This document shows positions 5,930-12,836 of a stretch of 14,577 nucleotides of DNA, in pieces (within the stretch, counting starts at the first letter, position 1; each line of letters begins with the position of its first letter). Source of the DNA: Patescibacteria group bacterium (lineage in GTDB: Bacteria > Patescibacteriota > Gracilibacteria > UBA1369 > PNNO01); NCBI GenBank assembly GCA_018821175.1, contig JAHJMX010000069.1, forward strand, positions 1 through 14,577. The letters are read 5' to 3'. The position numbers were made by a program, and so were the translations under genes. The notes beneath the pieces are model-generated. The model had not been told where the DNA came from. It made no database searches and saw nothing but the letters and a program-made list of their open reading frames with translations.

Positions 5930-8794
5930 TTATTTTGATTTTGGTGAGAAATAATTAGTTATTGATTTCAACCATCTGTTAGGTCTTGATATTATATATC
6001 CACCTGCTCCACCTACCCATTTTATTGGTTCAGATAAGGCAGCAGGAGCTGTTACGTACCAAGCTTTAACTTTCGCAGTTGTTGCTGGATCAGTTTCGTC
6101 ATTCCACCTATTTTTGATATAACCCCAAGTACTAAATTCATGGAATTTCTCTTTTGCTTCGATGAATACATCTTTTGCTGAGGAGTATGTTGATTCTAAT
6201 TTTGATCCAACAGGGCTTAAAATGCCGTACCAAATCCAGCCAAGTGGTCCATATTTCACAAATGCTTTTCCAACTTTCTTAAGTGTTCTGGCAGATTTTA
6301 CAGAAACAATCCCTCTACTTATAGCGCGTGGATCAATGTTATATTCTTGGAATGCTTCAGTAATTTCCTCTTGTGTAGGTTTTGGTCCGAGTGAATCCAT
6401 CGCTTCATTATAACGCTGAGAAAGCTCTTTTCTTGTGTATAATTTTTTGAATTCAGACTCGTGATCTTCAACAAGATTCTTGACCCCTTCATCTGTGATT
6501 TGGCTGCTTTCTGTTTGTTCTTGCAACATATCAAGAATGATATTGCCTCTGTTTGCAGGATCGATCGAGGCTTGTACTTGAACTTCTTTGATGAATTTTT
6601 CAGTTGTTAATTGTGCTTCTAAAAGTCCCAAAGTATGTATTAGTCTTTCTAGTTTTGATATATCTTTATTATCAATTCTTTTGTCGTTTTCGTTTATTGC
6701 AAAACCTCGAATAATTTCACCAATTTTCCCTGCAAGTTCTCGTAATTTTGTTGGGCTGCAATCTCCGCCATGTCTATACATCATTTTAAGAAGATCAGCT
6801 TTAGTAGAAGTGACTTGGATTTCTTTAAACATTTTCAATTCAGGGTCCGTATCTACTAAATGTTCAATTGCATCTTGTCCAGTTAGGACAGACGAAAAGA
6901 AAGGTTGTTTTTGTAGCCAATTCTCACCTCTCCCGAGTCGACTTGGATTATTTTTTAGTTCTCTGGCAATACTTTGATTAACGTCGCCATACACCGCGCT
7001 ATTTCTACATACATTAATGAGAGCATTAGTCCCTATTAAAGCTTGTCTTTCAAGGTCAACGCTAATTGATACACCTTGTTTTTTTAGGTCATGTTCAACC
7101 AGCTTATATAAAAGTCCGCGTGAATCCATTTTTTTAACATTTGGACTAGCTTGATTTAAATCATTTATTTTTTGATTATTTTCTGTTTTGACTTGATTTG
7201 CAGCGGCAATTTCTTTCTCAGCATCTTGTTTTTTTGTTTCAATTAAAGATTCTAAATCTTTTGCAAATTCATTCTTGATCATTATGTTTTTAATATTTCC
7301 AATGAATGTATCTAAATCTGATTGTGAACTAGATGCGAGTGCAACATTAACAAATGAATTAATTTCATTTACTGTTGTCCCATTTAATTTTTGCAATTGT
7401 AATTGAACGCGTTTTAACTGATCTACCAATTTGTAGCTTTCTGTTTCTAAGTTTTCGTCTATTTTTGCTAATTCTTGATTGATTGCAGTTAATCTTTTTC
7501 CATGGGCTGTGGTTTGTTCATTTGCTAATCTTTCTTGTGTTCTTGTTAACCCATCAAATTTAGCAAAAATAGCAACATTGAAGTTATCAAGCTTCCCTAA
7601 ATTTGTTATTACAGAAGTATTTTGATCTATATTTTTGTTAGCGGTTTCAATTTCTTGTTCGGCAGCATCAAGAGCTTTTTGGTCTTTTGTTCCAGAAAGT
7701 GAATTTAGTAATGCATCTATATCTTTTCTATCTTCGACATCATCTAATTTATGTCTTAAATACGCCAGCATTGTTCGAGTTTCCATTGAATCCGACATGT
7801 CCTCCAAAGTATTCGGAAGTAGTATTTTTTCGAGCCGGCCCATAACAGACTGATTAGAAACTCGTTTTCGAGCAGCTTCTATATCGTTTGCACTAGGAGT
7901 CGCTGTTGACAATGTACTAAGTGCCCTTGTAGTCCGCTCATTATCAAGCCAAATTTTAAGCATTTGCGGGCTAAATCTATCTACGCTGAGTTTAGCTTTT
8001 TCCTCTGCAATAGCTTGTTTGACAAGCGAAAGTCTGAAATGTAAGTGTATGAATTCGCGCACACTTCCTTGTCTTGAAAAATTTGCCCACATTCCAGCTC
8101 TTTTTAATTTTTCTTGAATGCTGGCAAAATCTTCATTATGCCAATGAATAGTTACAGTTTCACGGGGGTTAACTGGTGGGGTTGCAGTGGTTGTTGCAGG
8201 GGTATTGTTTCCAACAGCTACATCAAATTCATTGCTCGCAGCAGGATTAGCTAAATTTATCGGATTGCCTCTTGAATCCCTAAAAGCTGCTGCACCGATT
8301 GTCCCAAAGCGTAAAAGCTCATGTTCTAAATTACGCACAAACGTTAAATAATTTGCTCCTGCTATGTTTTCATAAGTCAATAATTCGTGCGCTATATTGC
8401 GTCTTTCTAGCAAGCGTCCGCTTCGTCTAACTTCCTCGTTGATGATTTGTTGATATTTCTGAGGAGCTTGATCGGCAATGTCAGAAAGTTTATTTTTTAC
8501 TCTTTCATCTAAAATTCGCCCTCCACTAAGCACAGTAAGATCATTGAAAGGTCCTTCCATCATTCTTCCTCTTACTCCTGTAACTACTTCGTTCACATTA
8601 TGTTCAGCGTAATTTAAATTTTCCGGATCATATTTTTGCTGAAAAGCATCAACAATACTCTCAACTTGGTTTAATCCAGGTTCAGTTGGCGTGCTATCTG
8701 CATATAGTCCATCTTCACGTCTAGTTGCATAGATAAGCCGTGATTCACAGAAAAAGTTTGTAAGATTTATTTTTATTTTTTGTATTTTGTTCAT
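5930..8794 (-). CDS. 954-aa uncharacterised coiled-coil protein, first gene of the cluster
   Basis: I do not recognise this protein. The N-terminal ~190 residues are mixed helical. A Thr/Pro/Asn-rich linker (NNTPATTTATPPVNP, ~196-210) follows. Long heptad-like helices rich in Q/E/K lie at ~370-395, 415-475 and 510-550. A mixed domain with a possible HGGDCSP loop (residues ~675-681) occupies ~560-700, and another helical region ~705-830. The C-terminal ~120 residues are basic and aromatic, with weakly hydrophobic stretches (VKYGPLGWIWYGILSPVG, and WVGGAGGYIISRP near 926-938) that might associate with membrane. There is no N-terminal signal peptide. ATG at 8794 is chosen because it opens the frame ~27 bases downstream of the predicted transcription start. 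It is the first of six tightly packed genes and probably a scaffold or structural protein (inference). Confidence 0.85.
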   Translation of the reverse strand: MNKIQKIKINLTNFFCESRLIYATRREDGLYADSTPTEPGLNQVESIVDAFQQKYDPENLNYAEHNVNEVVTGVRGRMMEGPFNDLTVLSGGRILDERVKNKLSDIADQAPQKYQQIINEEVRRSGRLLERRNIAHELLTYENIAGANYLTFVRNLEHELLRFGTIGAAAFRDSRGNPINLANPAASNEFDVAVGNNTPATTTATPPVNPRETVTIHWHNEDFASIQEKLKRAGMWANFSRQGSVREFIHLHFRLSLVKQAIAEEKAKLSVDRFSPQMLKIWLDNERTTRALSTLSTATPSANDIEAARKRVSNQSVMGRLEKILLPNTLEDMSDSMETRTMLAYLRHKLDDVEDRKDIDALLNSLSGTKDQKALDAAEQEIETANKNIDQNTSVITNLGKLDNFNVAIFAKFDGLTRTQERLANEQTTAHGKRLTAINQELAKIDENLETESYKLVDQLKRVQLQLQKLNGTTVNEINSFVNVALASSSQSDLDTFIGNIKNIMIKNEFAKDLESLIETKKQDAEKEIAAANQVKTENNQKINDLNQASPNVKKMDSRGLLYKLVEHDLKKQGVSISVDLERQALIGTNALINVCRNSAVYGDVNQSIARELKNNPSRLGRGENWLQKQPFFSSVLTGQDAIEHLVDTDPELKMFKEIQVTSTKADLLKMMYRHGGDCSPTKLRELAGKIGEIIRGFAINENDKRIDNKDISKLERLIHTLGLLEAQLTTEKFIKEVQVQASIDPANRGNIILDMLQEQTESSQITDEGVKNLVEDHESEFKKLYTRKELSQRYNEAMDSLGPKPTQEEITEAFQEYNIDPRAISRGIVSVKSARTLKKVGKAFVKYGPLGWIWYGILSPVGSKLESTYSSAKDVFIEAKEKFHEFSTWGYIKNRWNDETDPATTAKVKAWYVTAPAALSEPIKWVGGAGGYIISRPNRWLKSITNYFSPKSK

Positions 8795-8796
8795 TT

Positions 8797-8806
8797 TTCG
8801 CGCGAA
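8797..8806. promoter_or_regulatory. GC palindrome TTCGCGCGAA just upstream of the cluster's first start codon
   Basis: This is a perfect 10-bp palindrome, two bases upstream of the 954-aa start codon and downstream of the predicted transcription start. It stands out as all-GC in its centre within an A/T-rich leader. It could be an operator, or it could form structure near the start of the mRNA; either role is inference. Confidence 0.35.
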
Positions 8807-8827
8807 CTTTTATTTAAATATCTCATA

Positions 8828-8856
8828 ATTTTACCAAATTTTGGCTTTTTTTTCAA
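8828..8856 (-). promoter_or_regulatory. Sigma70-type promoter of the six-gene minus-strand cluster
   Basis: Read on the minus strand, the sequence is TTGAAA (8856-8851), a 17-base spacer and TAAAAT (8833-8828). Each hexamer differs from consensus at one position and the spacing is ideal. Transcription would begin near 8821, giving a leader of ~27 bases before ATG at 8794. I see no comparable promoter within the short gaps of the cluster. Confidence 0.7.
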
Positions 8857-8906
8857 GCTCCCGTTGTGTCGTCGTGTGATTTACGGTAGGATGCGCAGTG
8901 ATATAC

Positions 8907-8935
8907 TTGAATTTCATGATATCAAAATATATTTT
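8907..8935 (+). promoter_or_regulatory. Candidate promoter of tig
   Basis: TTGAAT (8907-8912), a 17-base spacer and TATTTT (8930-8935) would start transcription near 8942 and leave a ~15-base leader. The palindrome TGATATCA (8917-8924) lies in the spacer. A weaker alternative is TTGTGT-N17-TAGGAT, with TTGTGT beginning near 8864. Confidence 0.45.
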
Positions 8936-8957
8936 AAGCCTTTAAAATCGCTAAATT

Positions 8958-10202
8958 ATGGACATTAAAGTCAAAAAATTACCAAAATCTGAAGTTGAAA
9001 TTTCAGTGGTGCTCGAAGACGCTGATTTGAAAGCAGATTTGGATGTTGCTGCAAAAGAAATTTCTAAGGAAGTTAAAATCGCTGGATTCCGTCCAGGAAA
9101 AATTCCATATGATGTTCTTGTCAAAGAGGTAGGGGAGGATGTAATTCGGGCTCATGCTATTGATATCGCTATGCCAAGAATTTTGACAGAGACTATTCAC
9201 AAGGAAAAATTGGTTGTCATTGCTCGGCCTCGTGTAAATATCCTTTCAAAAAATCCTGTAAAATTTGAGGCAATTGCTCCAGTTTATCCGGAAATAAAAG
9301 TTGATGGGTATGAAAAAGTTAAAGTGAAGATGAAAGAAGTGAAAATTACTGAAAAAGAGGTAAATGAGATTATTTCAAACATTCAAAAACAGTTCACTGA
9401 GTGGAAAGAAGTTGATAGAAAAGCCGTAAAAGGCGATAAAGTCGAAGTTGATTTTGAAGGATTTGATAAAGACGGGGTTTCATTGGAAGGGACTAAGAGT
9501 AAAAATCATCCATTGATTTTGGGAGAAAATATGATGATTCCTGGCTTTGAGGATGAAATTGTTGGACTTAAGAAAGAAGAAAAAAAGGAATTTGAACTTA
9601 CTTTTCCTGAGGATTACCACAAAAAGAGTTTTCAAGGAAAAAAAGTTAAGTTTAAAATTTCTGTTCAAAAGGTTGAGGAGCCAAAAATCCCTGAACTTAA
9701 TGAAGAATTTATCGAAAAAATCAGTGGTAAAAAGCAAAAAGAAGCTGAATTTAGAGAAAGTGTTGAGGTGGATTTGAAGCAATACAAGGAAGGGGAGGAG
9801 AAGAAAAATCAGGAGAATGATCTTTTGGAGAAATTTCTTGATGTTACAAAAGTTGAATTTTCTGATATTTTGACCGACGAGGAAGTTGAGCACATGATTC
9901 ACGAAATGAAACATGATATGCAACATCGTGGACTTACTTTCGAAAATTATCTAACTCATATCAAAAAAACAGAGGAAGATTTGAAAAAAGAGCTTAAGAA
10001 AGAGGCAATAAAGCGAATTACTCTAAGGTTTGGAGTTAATGAAATTATGGAAAAAGAAAAAGTTGAAGTAAAAGATGCCGAAATAGACGAAGAAATTAAA
10101 AAGATGGGACCAATGCCGGAAGGAGTAAATATGGGCGAAGCAAAAGGCCGTATTGCAAATTCGCTTAGGCTGAAGCGTCTATTTGATCGTTTTGTTGAGT
10201 AA
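8958..10202 (+). CDS. tig: Trigger factor (ribosome-associated chaperone, peptidyl-prolyl isomerase)
   Basis: Trigger factor binds the ribosome at the peptide exit tunnel and shields nascent chains. The ribosome-docking signature GFRPGKIP lies at residues 43-50, the same position as in characterised homologues. The N-terminal domain covers ~1-115. An FKBP-like PPIase domain covers ~152-238, with VKGDKVEVDFEGF, LILGENMMIPGFEDEIVGL and FPEDYHKKSFQGKKVKF as recognisable landmarks. The C-terminal helical chaperone arms run ~248-414. At 414 residues it is close to the usual 420-450. It is divergently oriented to the six-gene cluster, with 163 bases between the two start codons. No Shine-Dalgarno sequence precedes the ATG (TTAAAATCGCTAAATT leader). 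The identification is secure. Confidence 0.97.
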   Translation: MDIKVKKLPKSEVEISVVLEDADLKADLDVAAKEISKEVKIAGFRPGKIPYDVLVKEVGEDVIRAHAIDIAMPRILTETIHKEKLVVIARPRVNILSKNPVKFEAIAPVYPEIKVDGYEKVKVKMKEVKITEKEVNEIISNIQKQFTEWKEVDRKAVKGDKVEVDFEGFDKDGVSLEGTKSKNHPLILGENMMIPGFEDEIVGLKKEEKKEFELTFPEDYHKKSFQGKKVKFKISVQKVEEPKIPELNEEFIEKISGKKQKEAEFRESVEVDLKQYKEGEEKKNQENDLLEKFLDVTKVEFSDILTDEEVEHMIHEMKHDMQHRGLTFENYLTHIKKTEEDLKKELKKEAIKRITLRFGVNEIMEKEKVEVKDAEIDEEIKKMGPMPEGVNMGEAKGRIANSLRLKRLFDRFVE

Positions 10203-10211
10203 TGGTATAAT
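10183..10211 (+). promoter_or_regulatory. Internal promoter at the 3' end of tig
   Basis: TTGATC (10183-10188), exactly 17 bases, then a perfect TATAAT (10206-10211). The -35 element lies inside the last codons of tig and the -10 just after its stop. It could express the LapA-like gene separately, with transcription starting near 10218. Confidence 0.55.
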
Positions 10212-10247
10212 TGACCGAGAAAATTAATTTAAAATTATCTTAAAACT

Positions 10248-10502
10248 ATGAGAAATTTACGTGCATTCTTTCTTGCGGGATCGATAGTACTTGCAATTGT
10301 GATCTTAGTTGTTGCGTTCCAAAACATTCAAGCGCAATGTAATTTCGTAACATTTTTCTTTTTATCAGTGAGTACAAATACATCACCTACGTTGATGATC
10401 TTCGGAGTTTCAATTATAGGAATTATCACAGGGATGTTTTTGATGGGATTAATTATGAGTTTTCTTTCGAATGATGGAAGTGATGAGGAGGATGAATTTT
10501 AA
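10248..10502 (+). CDS. Small two-TM membrane protein, LapA/DUF1049-like
   Basis: An 84-residue protein with hydrophobic segments at ~8-27 and ~46-71 joined by a short polar region containing AFQNIQAQ, and an acidic C-terminal tail (SNDGSDEEDEF). The layout of two TM helices, a 'QN' motif after the first and a Gly-rich second helix (GIITGMFLMGLIMSF) matches the lipopolysaccharide-assembly-protein-A (DUF1049) family. In proteobacteria that family works in envelope assembly; its role in bacteria lacking LPS is unknown. It follows tig by 45 bases and is closed by a strong terminator. It may be co-transcribed with tig or driven by the promoter at 10183-10211. The family call is from pattern recognition only. 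Confidence 0.8.
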   Translation: MRNLRAFFLAGSIVLAIVILVVAFQNIQAQCNFVTFFFLSVSTNTSPTLMIFGVSIIGIITGMFLMGLIMSFLSNDGSDEEDEF

Positions 10503-10528
10503 GATTTTATAGAAATCATATTAAATTT

Positions 10529-10560
10529 ATGGGGTGAGTGAATTCTCACCTCATTTTTTT
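10529..10560 (+). terminator. Rho-independent terminator after the tig/LapA-like pair
   Basis: The arms ATGGGGTGAG (10529-10538) and CTCACCTCAT (10545-10554) form a 10-bp stem with a single G-U pair and a 6-base loop, followed directly by seven T residues (10554-10560). A textbook intrinsic terminator. Confidence 0.95.
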
Positions 10561-10898
10561 ATCAAAATTTAATGTGAAAAGGGGATTTAACATGAGTAAT
10601 ATTATGGAGTGAAGAACAAAGATGTCCTATCTGTAAAAGATATAAATTGGATTAACAGTCTTATAAAAAAGTTGTTCAACAACAGGCTATGTGCAATTTT
10701 TTTATACAGAATAAACCGACAGGGGAGATTGACTAATTGCACGTCGGTGGCATAAATAGTTGTATAAAAAATATGAACAGTGCGTGGCGGGACCGGCTCT
10801 CTGATAACCAAAAAACAAGATTGTGGCAATAGGGGTATGTAGGTGAGTATATTATAACACAACTCGTATAGTAGGCTATTGTAAATTGATAAAAAAAC
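10561..10898. other. Intergenic region with several inverted repeats, no supported gene
   Basis: I see no credible coding sequence here. The one longer minus-strand frame (10602-10862) has a protein-unlike composition and no context. Visible structures are the hyphenated palindrome GTTGTT-C-AACAAC (10671-10683), the perfect inverted repeat GTGCAATT/AATTGCAC (10691-10698 with 10735-10742), and the overlapping inverted repeat ACCGAC/GTCGGT (10715-10720 with 10743-10748). A possible weak promoter, TTGACT-N16-CATAAA, begins at 10729. The region might hold a small structured RNA or multiple regulator binding sites. I checked for tmRNA, RNase P and SRP RNA core motifs and found none. Confidence 0.5.
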
Positions 10899-10926
10899 TT
10901 GTACAATCCGTTCCGATTTGTATAAA
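10899..10926 (+). promoter_or_regulatory. Candidate promoter of the winged-helix regulator gene
   Basis: TTGTAC (10899-10904), a 16-base spacer and TATAAA (10921-10926). Transcription would start near 10933 and leave a ~35-base leader. The -35 element lies in the palindrome TTGTACAA, and the -10 lies inside the inverted repeat described next. Confidence 0.45.
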
Positions 10927-10938
10927 TTATGTATACAA
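10918..10938. promoter_or_regulatory. Inverted repeat TTGTATA-N7-TATACAA, candidate operator
   Basis: Perfect 7-bp arms at 10918-10924 and 10932-10938 overlap the predicted -10 element, 30 bases upstream of a winged-helix regulator gene. This is a typical position for an autoregulatory operator; the link to that protein is inferred. A half-site-like TTGTATA also occurs near 10759. Confidence 0.5.
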
Positions 10939-10967
10939 ACGCTAGGCTTTTCTAAGGTTCAAAAAAC

Positions 10968-11531
10968 ATGCTTAAACGACTGTTTACTTCGAACACTCGA
11001 ATAAAATTATTAACGTTGTTTCTGTTAAATCCAGACGAAGAATATTTTATTCGTGAGTTAACGAGAAAATTAGATGAACAGATTAATTCAGTTCGTAGAG
11101 AATTGGATAATCTGAAAAAAATGGGCTTGCTTAAGAGTAAGACCAAAAATCGCAAAAAATACTATGTAGTGAATAAGAACTTTGTGGTTTTTACAGATCT
11201 TCGCAATATTGTTATTAAGGCTATGAGCGGAAAAGATGATTTGGTAAAGAATATTACGAAGTTCGGAGAAATTGATTTCCTAGCTTTGCTTGGAGTTTTT
11301 GTTAACAAGCAATCGCCGGTTGATCTTTTGCTCGTTGGAACTGTGGATAAGGATAAGTTACAAGAATTTATTAATTCTGAAATTGAGAGTGATCGACCGA
11401 TTCGATTCAGCATATTAAGTAAAGATGATTTCCTTTATAGAATTAAGTGTAAAGATCAGTTTATAAACTCGATTTTAACTGATCCGGAAAACATTATTGC
11501 TGTAAACAAATTGGAGAAATATATTTCATAG
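10968..11531 (+). CDS. ArsR-like winged-helix regulator with degenerate nucleotidyltransferase-like domain
   Basis: A 187-residue protein. Residues ~1-68 form a winged helix: SNTRIKLLTLFLLNPDEEYF is the opening, SVRRELDNLKKMGLL the recognition helix, and KNRKKYYVVN the wing. The rest resembles the MNT-type nucleotidyltransferase-like domain often fused to such HTHs. LLGVFV (~107-112) and VDLLLVG (118-124) align with the usual GS...DIDLLVVG core, and IRFSILSKDDFLYRI follows the familiar 'ysxeEF' stretch. The Gly-Ser motif and most catalytic acids are missing (Asp119 remains), so catalysis is unlikely. It probably senses or represses something, perhaps its own promoter through the inverted repeat at 10918-10938. 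It is monocistronic by context, because rplS downstream has its own promoter. There is no clear Shine-Dalgarno sequence (only AAGG, too far upstream). Confidence 0.85.
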   Translation: MLKRLFTSNTRIKLLTLFLLNPDEEYFIRELTRKLDEQINSVRRELDNLKKMGLLKSKTKNRKKYYVVNKNFVVFTDLRNIVIKAMSGKDDLVKNITKFGEIDFLALLGVFVNKQSPVDLLLVGTVDKDKLQEFINSEIESDRPIRFSILSKDDFLYRIKCKDQFINSILTDPENIIAVNKLEKYIS

Positions 11532-11574
11532 CGAAATGATTCACTGACAATCCTTATGAAAGTGAAAAAATACC

Positions 11575-11603
11575 TTGATTTCCTAGGGTATGGTTTGTAT
11601 AAT
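11575..11603 (+). promoter_or_regulatory. Strong promoter of the rplS-rnhB-csaB operon
   Basis: TTGATT (11575-11580), exactly 17 bases, then a perfect TATAAT (11598-11603). Transcription would start around 11610, leaving a ~20-base leader before rplS at 11630. Confidence 0.8.
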
Positions 11604-11629
11604 CCTCTCGCTTAATTAAACCAATATTT

Positions 11630-12199
11630 ATGAATATGCAATTAATAATGCAGGTAGCAAGGAAGTTTATCAAGAGGGTACCTGTTATTAGAACTGGAAA
11701 TACCGTTAGAATTCACCAAAAAATCAAAGAGGCTGGGAAAGAGAGAATCCAGATTTTTGAAGGGCTTGTGATAGCAATAAATTCTGGCTATGCGACTGAT
11801 AAAACTATTACTGTTAGAAAAATGGTTGGTGGTATTGGAGTTGAAAAAATATTCCTTTTATATTCACCAAATATTGCAGAGATCCAGGTTATTAAAGAAT
11901 CTAAAATCAGAAGAGCAAAACTTTATCATATGAGAAAACGTTCTGGTAAATCTGCTCGTCTTAAAGAGACTCATTTGTCTGAGAAAGATGTTGTTATGGA
12001 AGATATTCTCCCAGAAGAAGTGGCTGCTGTGGTAGAAGAGGTTGTAGAGGCTGTTGAGACTCCAGTGGAGGCTCAAACAGATGCTCCAGTTGTGGAGGCT
12101 GTTGCTGCTGAACAACCAGAAGTTGTAGCTGAGGAGGCTCCGGTTGTGGTAGAGGAAGATAAATCTTCTTCTGAAGAAGTAAAGACTGAAGAAGTTTAA
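11630..12199 (+). CDS. rplS: 50S ribosomal protein L19 with long acidic C-terminal extension
   Basis: L19 sits at the 30S-50S interface of the ribosome. Residues ~8-115 match the family: VPVIRTGNTVRIHQKIKEAG, then ERIQIFEGLVIAI, TITVRKMVGGIGVEKIF, SPNIAEIQVIK and RRAKLYHMRKRSGKSARLKE. Typical bacterial L19 is ~115 residues. This one has a further ~73 residues (117-189) that are almost entirely E, V, A, P, T and S, strongly acidic and presumably disordered. ATG at 11630 is chosen because it opens the frame 20 bases from the predicted transcription start; in-frame ATGs at codons 3 and 7 are alternatives. It is first in an operon with rnhB (25-base gap), a pairing common in bacteria. No Shine-Dalgarno sequence. 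Confidence 0.96.
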   Translation: MNMQLIMQVARKFIKRVPVIRTGNTVRIHQKIKEAGKERIQIFEGLVIAINSGYATDKTITVRKMVGGIGVEKIFLLYSPNIAEIQVIKESKIRRAKLYHMRKRSGKSARLKETHLSEKDVVMEDILPEEVAAVVEEVVEAVETPVEAQTDAPVVEAVAAEQPEVVAEEAPVVVEEDKSSSEEVKTEEV

Positions 12200-12224
12200 G
12201 TTTTAGGCTTAATAAAACGATAAA

Positions 12225-12836
12225 ATGAGATATCATCCTTTAGAGGCGCAGCTGAAGAGGGATGGTATTTTTTTTGCTGGAATTGATGAGGCGGGGCGAG
12301 GTCCTTGGGCTGGTCCGCTTGTTTCTGCTGCAGTTATTATGAAGCCGAACGTGAGAATCCCTGGATTGAATGATTCTAAGCAATTAACTGCAAAAATGCG
12401 AGAAATGCTTTTCGGGATGGTTATGAAAAATTCACATGTTGGGTTAGGTATTGTTACAAGCAAAGAAATCGACAGATTTGGGCTTGCTGTTGCGATCAAG
12501 GTGTCTTTTTCGCGTGCAGTTGAAGATTTGGAAATTCGCCCGGAATTTTTATTGATTGATGGTATTGGGAAATATGATTTTGGAATTCCGTATAAAACTG
12601 TTAAATTTGGCGATAGCAAGGTGAAATCTATAGCAGCCGCTTCGATAATTGCTAAAGTTGTGCGAGACACTATTATGGAAAGTTATTGTAAGCAGTATCC
12701 AAAGTATGGATTTTCTCTGCATAAAGGTTATGGAACGCGACATCATCATGAAAAATTGCTACAATATGGAACGTGCGCAATACATAGAAAAAGTTTTGCC
12801 CCTATCAAAAAGATAATTTATGGAGAAAACTGCTAA
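12225..12836 (+). CDS. rnhB: Ribonuclease HII
   Basis: RNase HII nicks the RNA strand of RNA-DNA hybrids and starts removal of ribonucleotides misincorporated in DNA. The active-site signature GIDEAGRGPWAGPLV gives Asp21 and Glu22; Asp112 (LLIDG) and Asp130 (FGDSK) complete the usual DEDD set. The SIAAASIIAKVVRD stretch and the C-terminal YGFSLHKGYGTRHHHEKL motif are also typical. At 203 residues it has full family length. It lies 25 bases after rplS, and its last 17 bases overlap the csaB start, which indicates one transcript. The leader (AATAAAACGATAAA) has no Shine-Dalgarno sequence. Confidence 0.97.
   Translation: MRYHPLEAQLKRDGIFFAGIDEAGRGPWAGPLVSAAVIMKPNVRIPGLNDSKQLTAKMREMLFGMVMKNSHVGLGIVTSKEIDRFGLAVAIKVSFSRAVEDLEIRPEFLLIDGIGKYDFGIPYKTVKFGDSKVKSIAAASIIAKVVRDTIMESYCKQYPKYGFSLHKGYGTRHHHEKLLQYGTCAIHRKSFAPIKKIIYGENC

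Noticed and set aside
8780..8968. 62-codon plus-strand frame across the divergent promoter region
   Set aside because: It overlaps both promoters and the start codons of two confident genes, and its protein has no features.
10602..10862. 86-codon minus-strand frame in the tig-regulator intergenic region
   Set aside because: It has no leader or neighbour support, an odd composition, and overlaps the inverted repeats. I treat it as non-coding.
10561..10967. tmRNA, RNase P RNA or SRP RNA in the 465-bp intergenic region
   Set aside because: None of the conserved cores (tmRNA ends and tag, RNase P GAGGAAAGTCC, SRP GGTCAGGTCCGGAAGGAAGCAGCC-like motif) is present on either strand.
12200..12224. 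Terminator between rplS and rnhB (GTTTTA...TAAAAC)
   Set aside because: It is an all A/T 6-bp stem without a T-tract, so rplS and rnhB are more likely one operon.
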